Source of the DNA: Candidatus Altimarinota bacterium
GTDB lineage: Bacteria > Patescibacteriota > Gracilibacteria > BD1-5 > UBA6164
Assembly (NCBI GenBank): GCA_028692735.1
Contig: JAQUWS010000012.1
Coordinates: forward strand, 1-32,317
Reading direction: 5' to 3'
DNA: 32,317 nucleotides
Part shown: positions 28,051-32,317 of the stretch, piece after piece
Position numbering within the stretch: the first letter of the stretch is position 1
Layout: each line of letters starts with the position of its first letter
Position numbers and translations under genes: made by a program
The notes under the pieces: model-generated
Seen by the model: the letters and a program-made list of their open reading frames with translations, nothing else
Databases searched by the model: none
Told to the model about the DNA's origin: nothing

Positions 28051-28801
28051 ACTGATTTGAAATAAAATTGATAGTATTAATAATCTTATCAAAATTATCA
28101 TACCAAGTTTGTATCTCCTCAGGAGCTTTTTTTTCTACAAGAGTTTTATAAAAATCTTTTTGTTTATCAAAAATCCATTTAGTTTCATTTCAACAATTTT
28201 CTTTATCAGTTGTAAAATATTCATTCATAGTTGATTTAAGTATATTTATTGGGGCATATGAAGTAATTACAATTTGTTTATCAAAAAAATAAAACAAAAG
28301 TTTTCTTTCCAAAGTTACACTACATATATCAAAACGAGATAATACTAAAAAATCCTGTCAAAAAAAACTTCATATTTTATCAACTTTTTTTGATTCCGAA
28401 TATGGATTATCATAATTTACTCAATATTTTCATGAAGCTAAATCATTCATATTTTTATTTTCATCAACTTTACTCAAATCTGTTGGTTTATTCTGAACTC
28501 AAATTTTTTTACTTTCAATTTTTATATAAGTTTGTCAAGGTTCTATTGAAAAATCATCGCTTGTAATTAATTCATAGTTAGTTGGATAATTAAATGATAA
28601 TCATATCTCTTTATCATCATATATTTTTCATAAATCAGGTTCTTTTTCTACTTTCTCTATTGCTCAACTTCATGTGATATCCTTTTGAATATCTCAAGAG
28701 TTTATATTAATTGCAGTTTCTTCATTAACTCTTGTTTTTTCTCAACAAGAAGTCAATACAAATATAATTAAAATTGGTATAAAAAATTTTAATTTTGTCA
28801 T
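28049..28801 (-). CDS. Hypothetical lipoprotein, 250 aa
   Basis: A signal peptide MTKLKFFIPILIIFVLTSCG ends in a lipobox (LTSC, Cys19), so the mature protein should be lipid-anchored outside the cytoplasmic membrane. The linker to about residue 55 is acidic and flexible. The domain that follows has EIGLSFNYPTNYELIT near 67-82, a pattern common in small surface beta-sandwich lipoproteins that describe a 'sequence fits a Y-P-x-x-Y strand' type, then FDICSVTLERKLLFYFFDKQIVIT and a second Cys in KENCGNE. A disulphide is possible. No function is recognised. It has its own promoter, and it is divergent from gpmI. Confidence 0.75.
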
Positions 28802-28831
28802 ACAAAAAAATTATTAATAATCGTAAATAAA

Positions 28832-28858
28832 ATTATATTACTAATTTTTTAATTTCAA
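28832..28858 (-). promoter_or_regulatory. Promoter of the lipoprotein gene
   Basis: On the reverse strand TTGAAA (28858-28853), a 15-bp spacer and TATAAT (28837-28832), 31 bases before the ATG at 28801. Confidence 0.45.
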
Positions 28859-28937
28859 CAAATTTTAAAAAATAATTTCACTTTACTTTTTAAAAAAAAA
28901 TCATAATATTTCAACCCTAAAATTTAATAAAATATTT

Positions 28938-30413
28938 ATGAATAAATTAGCACTTATTATCCTTGACTGATTTTGAATAAATGAACAAACTCTTGAAGAA
29001 AATGCTATATTTCAAGCAAAAAATAAACCACATTTTGATAAACTTTTTTGATTTCAAAAATTTACAAGACTACAAGCCAGTTGAAAATCTGTTTGAATAA
29101 TTGATTGATTTATGTGATGATCTGAAGTATGACATCTTACTATTTGATCATGAAAAATCATAAAACAAAATATATTAAAAATCAATGAAAAATTATATAA
29201 TAGTGATTTTCAAGAAATTTATGAATATAAAGAGATGATAGACTATCTAGAAAAAACAAAAAACAATTTACATATAACTTGAATGTTAGGATTTGAATGA
29301 GTACATTCTTATCAACCACATTTATATTGATTATTAAAAATTATTCCAAAAGATATAAAAGTATTTCTACATATTATAACTGATTGAAGAGATTCTCCTA
29401 TAAGAGCATCATATGAATATTTAAAACAATTGTTAGATTTTATAAAAAACTTTGAAAACGTAAAAGTATCAAGTATTTCTTGAAGATACTTTTCTATGGA
29501 TAGAGATAATAACTGGGAAAGAATTGAAAAAACATACAAAGCAATAATTTGAGAAAATCAAACTAAATTATCTCCTCTTGAAATTCTTGAAAAAAACTAT
29601 AAAAATTGAAAATATGATGAATTTATAGAACCAACTTCGTTTTCAGGAAGTGAAAACTTAAAAAAAGATGATGTATTTTTACACTACAATTTCAGATCAG
29701 ATAGATGAACTCAACTTGTAAAATATATTGAAAATCAATTTTGATGAGACCATATCTTTACTATGACAAAATTTTATGATGATTTTAAATGAAAATATTT
29801 CATAAAAAAAGAAGAAATACAAAATACATTAAGTGATATATTATCAAAAAATTGATTTACTCAACTGCATATTGCCGAAACAGAAAAATTTGCACATGTT
29901 ACAAAGTTTTTTAACTGATTAAGAACAACAAAATGAAACAATGAAGAGTTTATACTAGTTCCATCACATAAAATAGAATGATTATATGATAAAGATCCAG
30001 AAATGAGTGCTTTTGAAATATTTGATGTATTTAAAAATGAAATTGATAAATATGATTTTTTTGTGATTAATTTTGCAAACTGAGATTTAGTTGGGCATGC
30101 TTGAGTCTTGGAAGCTTCCATAAAAGCAGTTGAAACTTTGGATAAAATAATTTGAAATATAATCAAATTATGTGACAAAAATAATATAGATTTACTTATC
30201 ACTTCTGATCATTGAAATTGTGAAAAGATGTGAACAAAAGATAATCCATGTAATTCCCATACAACAAACTTAGTTCCATTTTGGTATATAAAAAATTCTG
30301 AGATTATAAAAACAAAAGAATCCTGATGACTTGCAAATATAACACCAACTATTTTAGATATCTTATGAATTGACAAACAAAAAGATATGCTAGAAAGCCT
30401 TTTAATTAAATAA
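28938..30413 (+). CDS. gpmI: 2,3-bisphosphoglycerate-independent phosphoglycerate mutase
   Basis: 491 residues, slightly below the usual 510. It interconverts 3- and 2-phosphoglycerate in lower glycolysis using two Mn ions and a phosphoserine. Seen: LIILDGFGIN with metal-binding Asp10, GGSEVGHLTIGSG with the nucleophile at Ser62 (the exact position known for this enzyme; the preceding Asn of GNSEVGH is Gly here), HIITDGRDSPI, NFRSDRGTQ, NFANGDLVGHAG and ITSDHGNCEKM. In the GDLVGH segment Gly replaces the common Pro. The enolase gene begins 24 bases after its stop, so two successive glycolytic enzymes form one operon. The ATG has no Shine-Dalgarno; a weak TTTACT-(16)-TAATAT upstream may be the promoter. 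Confidence 0.95.
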
Positions 30414-30436
30414 TTTATTTTTTAACTTTTTAAAAT

Positions 30437-31672
30437 ATGTACACTATAAAAAATGTTTATGCCAGAGAAGTTTTAGATTCTAGATGAAATCCTACTATTG
30501 AAGTTGAAATAACTTTAGAAAATTGAAGTTTTGGTAGAGCTATTGTTCCAAGTTGAGCTTCAACTTGAATTCACGAAGCTTTAGAATTAAGAGATTGAGA
30601 TAATAAAAGATACCTTTGAAAATGAGTTTTAAAAGCAGTATCAAATGTAAATGAGACAATAAAAAACGAAATAATTTGAAAAACATTTTCAAACTACAAA
30701 GAATTAGATGAATTACTTATAACTCTTGATTGAACAAAAAATAAACAAAACTTATGAGCAAATGCTATTTTAGGAGTTTCTATGGCTTTTGTTGTAGCAA
30801 CTAGCGATGCTGAAAATAAACAAATATTTGAATATATCTGAGAATGAAATTGAAATATCTTACCAACACCAATGATGAATATACTTAACTGATGAAGTCA
30901 TGCTGATAATAATGTGGATATACAAGAGTTTATGATAGTTCCAGTTTGAGCAAATTCTATAAAAGAATCAGTTAGAATGTGAGCAGAAGTTTTTCATAAT
31001 CTAAAAAAGATTTTAAAAGATAAGGGATTATCAACAAGTGTCTGAGATGAAGGATGATATGCCCCAAACTTAAACTCAAATGAAGAAGCAATACAAGTTA
31101 TACTTGAAGCTATAAACAAAGCTTGATATGATACAGAAAAAATAAAATTAGCACTCGATGTTGCATCAAGTGAATTTTATAAAGACTGAAAATATATTTT
31201 ATCTTGAGAAAATAAAGAACTTTCATCTTCTGAGTTAGTTTCATATTATGAAGATTTAGTTGATAAATATCCTATTATATCTATAGAAGATTGAATGGCT
31301 GAAGATGATTTTGATTGATGGAAAGAATTAACTACAAAATTATGAGATAAAATTATGTTAGTTTGAGATGATTTATTTGTAACAAATATAGAAAGATTGG
31401 ATATGTGAATCAAACAATGATTATGAAATTCAATACTTATAAAATTAAATCAAATTTGAACAGTAAGTGAAACAATAAAAGCAATTGATATGGCAAAAGA
31501 AGCTTGAATGAAATCTATAATCTCTCATAGATCATGAGAAACAGAAGATACTTTTATAGCACACTTAGTAGTTTGAAAAAACACATGATTTATAAAAACA
31601 TGATCTCTTTCAAGAACTGACAGAGTAGCAAAATACAATGAACTTATTAGAATAGAAGAAAAAATTAACTAA
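30437..31672 (+). CDS. eno: Enolase (phosphopyruvate hydratase)
   Basis: 411 residues, close to the usual 420-430. It dehydrates 2-phosphoglycerate to phosphoenolpyruvate with two Mg ions. Seen: AREVLDSRGNPTIEVEI, VPSGASTGIHEALELRD (loop with the catalytic Ser), [43 protein letters not shown] (Asp metal ligand), ISIEDGMAEDDFDGW, VGDDLFVTN, ILIKLNQIGTVSE with the base Lys, and ISHRSGETEDTFIAHL. All conserved catalytic residues I could check are present. Most glycines of these motifs are UGA. It follows gpmI in one operon; I see no clean terminator in the 82 bases before the convergent gene. Confidence 0.97.
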
Positions 31673-31754
31673 TATTTCATAATATTGTCAAATAAAAATA
31701 CAAACACAAACTTGAAAAAAGAAATAAAAAAAAGATAATTATTTTTCTTAGTCT

Positions 31755-32317
31755 TTATTTTAACTCTGTACAAACATGAGTAGTTAAATAAAATTCATAA
31801 TAATTTTCACTTTTTTGTTTTATGGAAATTCAAACTCATATATTTTGAAATTCACTTTTTGCGATTCAATCATAATGAGGTCTAGATGATTGATTTTTTT
31901 CTTTTAAATACATAGAAAATACATCGTCCAATGATTTTTTTAGCTTTTCAGTACAATCTTCATCACTACATTTATAATATCATCTTCAAATACTTTCAGT
32001 ATGGGTAACTCAATTTACCTTTTTACAAACTATTCCTCTATCAGCAAACCGTGAATTTATTTTCCAATAATCATAGTAAGAGTCAGAACTATTTCTCTTA
32101 TGATTTAACTCTCATTTACTAAGAGAAAAATCACTCCATTCTTGTGCAGAATCAATAAGTTTTTCATTGTATGCATAATTATCTCTTCATAAACTATTTC
32201 TTTCTGTGTTATAAAGAGTTAACCGATAATTTCTAACTTCTCAAATATCAATTTTAAATTCTTTAAAATCAGTTGTAGGAGTATATTTTAAATCAAATAC
32301 TTCAGTTTTTATTGTAT
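31755..32317 (-). CDS. Hypothetical protein, 3' part (5' end outside window)
   Basis: The last 186 residues of a protein that continues past the window edge. Not recognised. The piece is polar with many Tyr, Asn and Ser and few hydrophobic stretches (FKIDIGEVRNYRLTLYNTE, DSYYDYWKINSRF, ENYYEFYLTTHVCTEL). Four Cys (GIVCKK, YKCSDEDC, HVCTEL) suggest disulphides, so an extracytoplasmic protein is likely; the missing N-terminus would show this. It converges with enolase. Confidence 0.6.

Noticed and set aside
29861-30202. 113-residue open frame on - within gpmI
   Set aside because: Shadow of gpmI, which is continuous on + with all motifs.
31720-31760. Terminator between eno and the convergent gene
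   Set aside because: Only imperfect A/T pairing is present; no stem convincing enough to list.

Overview
The window is very AT-rich and reads only when UGA is decoded as glycine (genetic code 25). With UGA as stop, almost every gene is cut into fragments. With UGA as Gly, long intact frames appear and UGA falls at invariant glycines, such as all three glycines of the FtsH Walker A motif, the FtsH HEIGH site and the Gly-Met tail of GroEL. TGG is used separately for tryptophan. This points to the Patescibacteria/CPR lineages Gracilibacteria (BD1-5) or Absconditabacteria (SR1); the sequence alone does not let me choose between them. I find 33 coding regions. Starts almost never have a Shine-Dalgarno sequence. 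Promoters look like TTGACA-(15-17)-TATAAT, most often with a 16-bp spacer. I recognised no tRNA, rRNA or CRISPR array.

Layout. (1) 1-5.6 kb, accessory block on +: an alpha/beta-hydrolase-like protein (5' cut by the window), a membrane protein, three unrecognised helical proteins, a protein with only a sigma-70 region-2-like segment, and a membrane-anchored chymotrypsin-like protease. Several of these have their own promoter, two with inverted repeats around the -10. (2) 5.6-6.5 kb on -: a 67-aa protein made of two 26-aa repeats, and a YgjV-like membrane protein. (3) 6.7-10.8 kb on +: two very large type IV pilin-like proteins (563 and 787 aa), the second with an InlB-type repeat, both with a long leader encoded by a heptanucleotide repeat. 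(4) 10.9-12.05 kb: a complete IS30-family element whose transposase also uses UGA as Gly. (5) 12.1-18.8 kb on +: CDP-alcohol phosphatidyltransferase, FtsH, three small unknowns, DedA, Nudix hydrolase and MurD. (6) 18.8-21.9 kb on -: two tandem paralogous polytopic transporter-like proteins. (7) 22.0-23.3 kb: RimO on +. (8) 23.4-23.75 kb: an array of degenerate palindromic repeats. (9) 23.8-28.8 kb on -: a small PilV-like pseudopilin, GroEL, GroES with a CIRCE-like operator, an lmo0937-type peptide, a YtxH-like protein, a cupin and a lipoprotein. (10) 28.9-31.7 kb on +: the glycolytic pair gpmI-eno, then the 3' part of an unknown gene on -.

How the parts fit. The housekeeping core covers proteostasis (FtsH, GroESL), envelope synthesis (MurD, CDP-alcohol transferase, DedA), ribosome modification (RimO) and lower glycolysis. 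Around it lie surface and accessory genes (giant pilins, pseudopilin, secreted protease, lipoprotein) that would suit the attached or predatory life reported for relatives; that link is inference.

The most unusual feature is a family of short palindromic elements (head GTCAT, tail GATCT or GAATCT, variable but self-complementary stems). It occurs in intergenic arrays and also, in frame, at four sites inside the murD coding sequence, alongside a fifth, CCCC/GGGG-type element. The insert-bearing segments make up most of the excess of MurD over its usual length and resemble, by analogy, the Rickettsia palindromic elements found inside genes.
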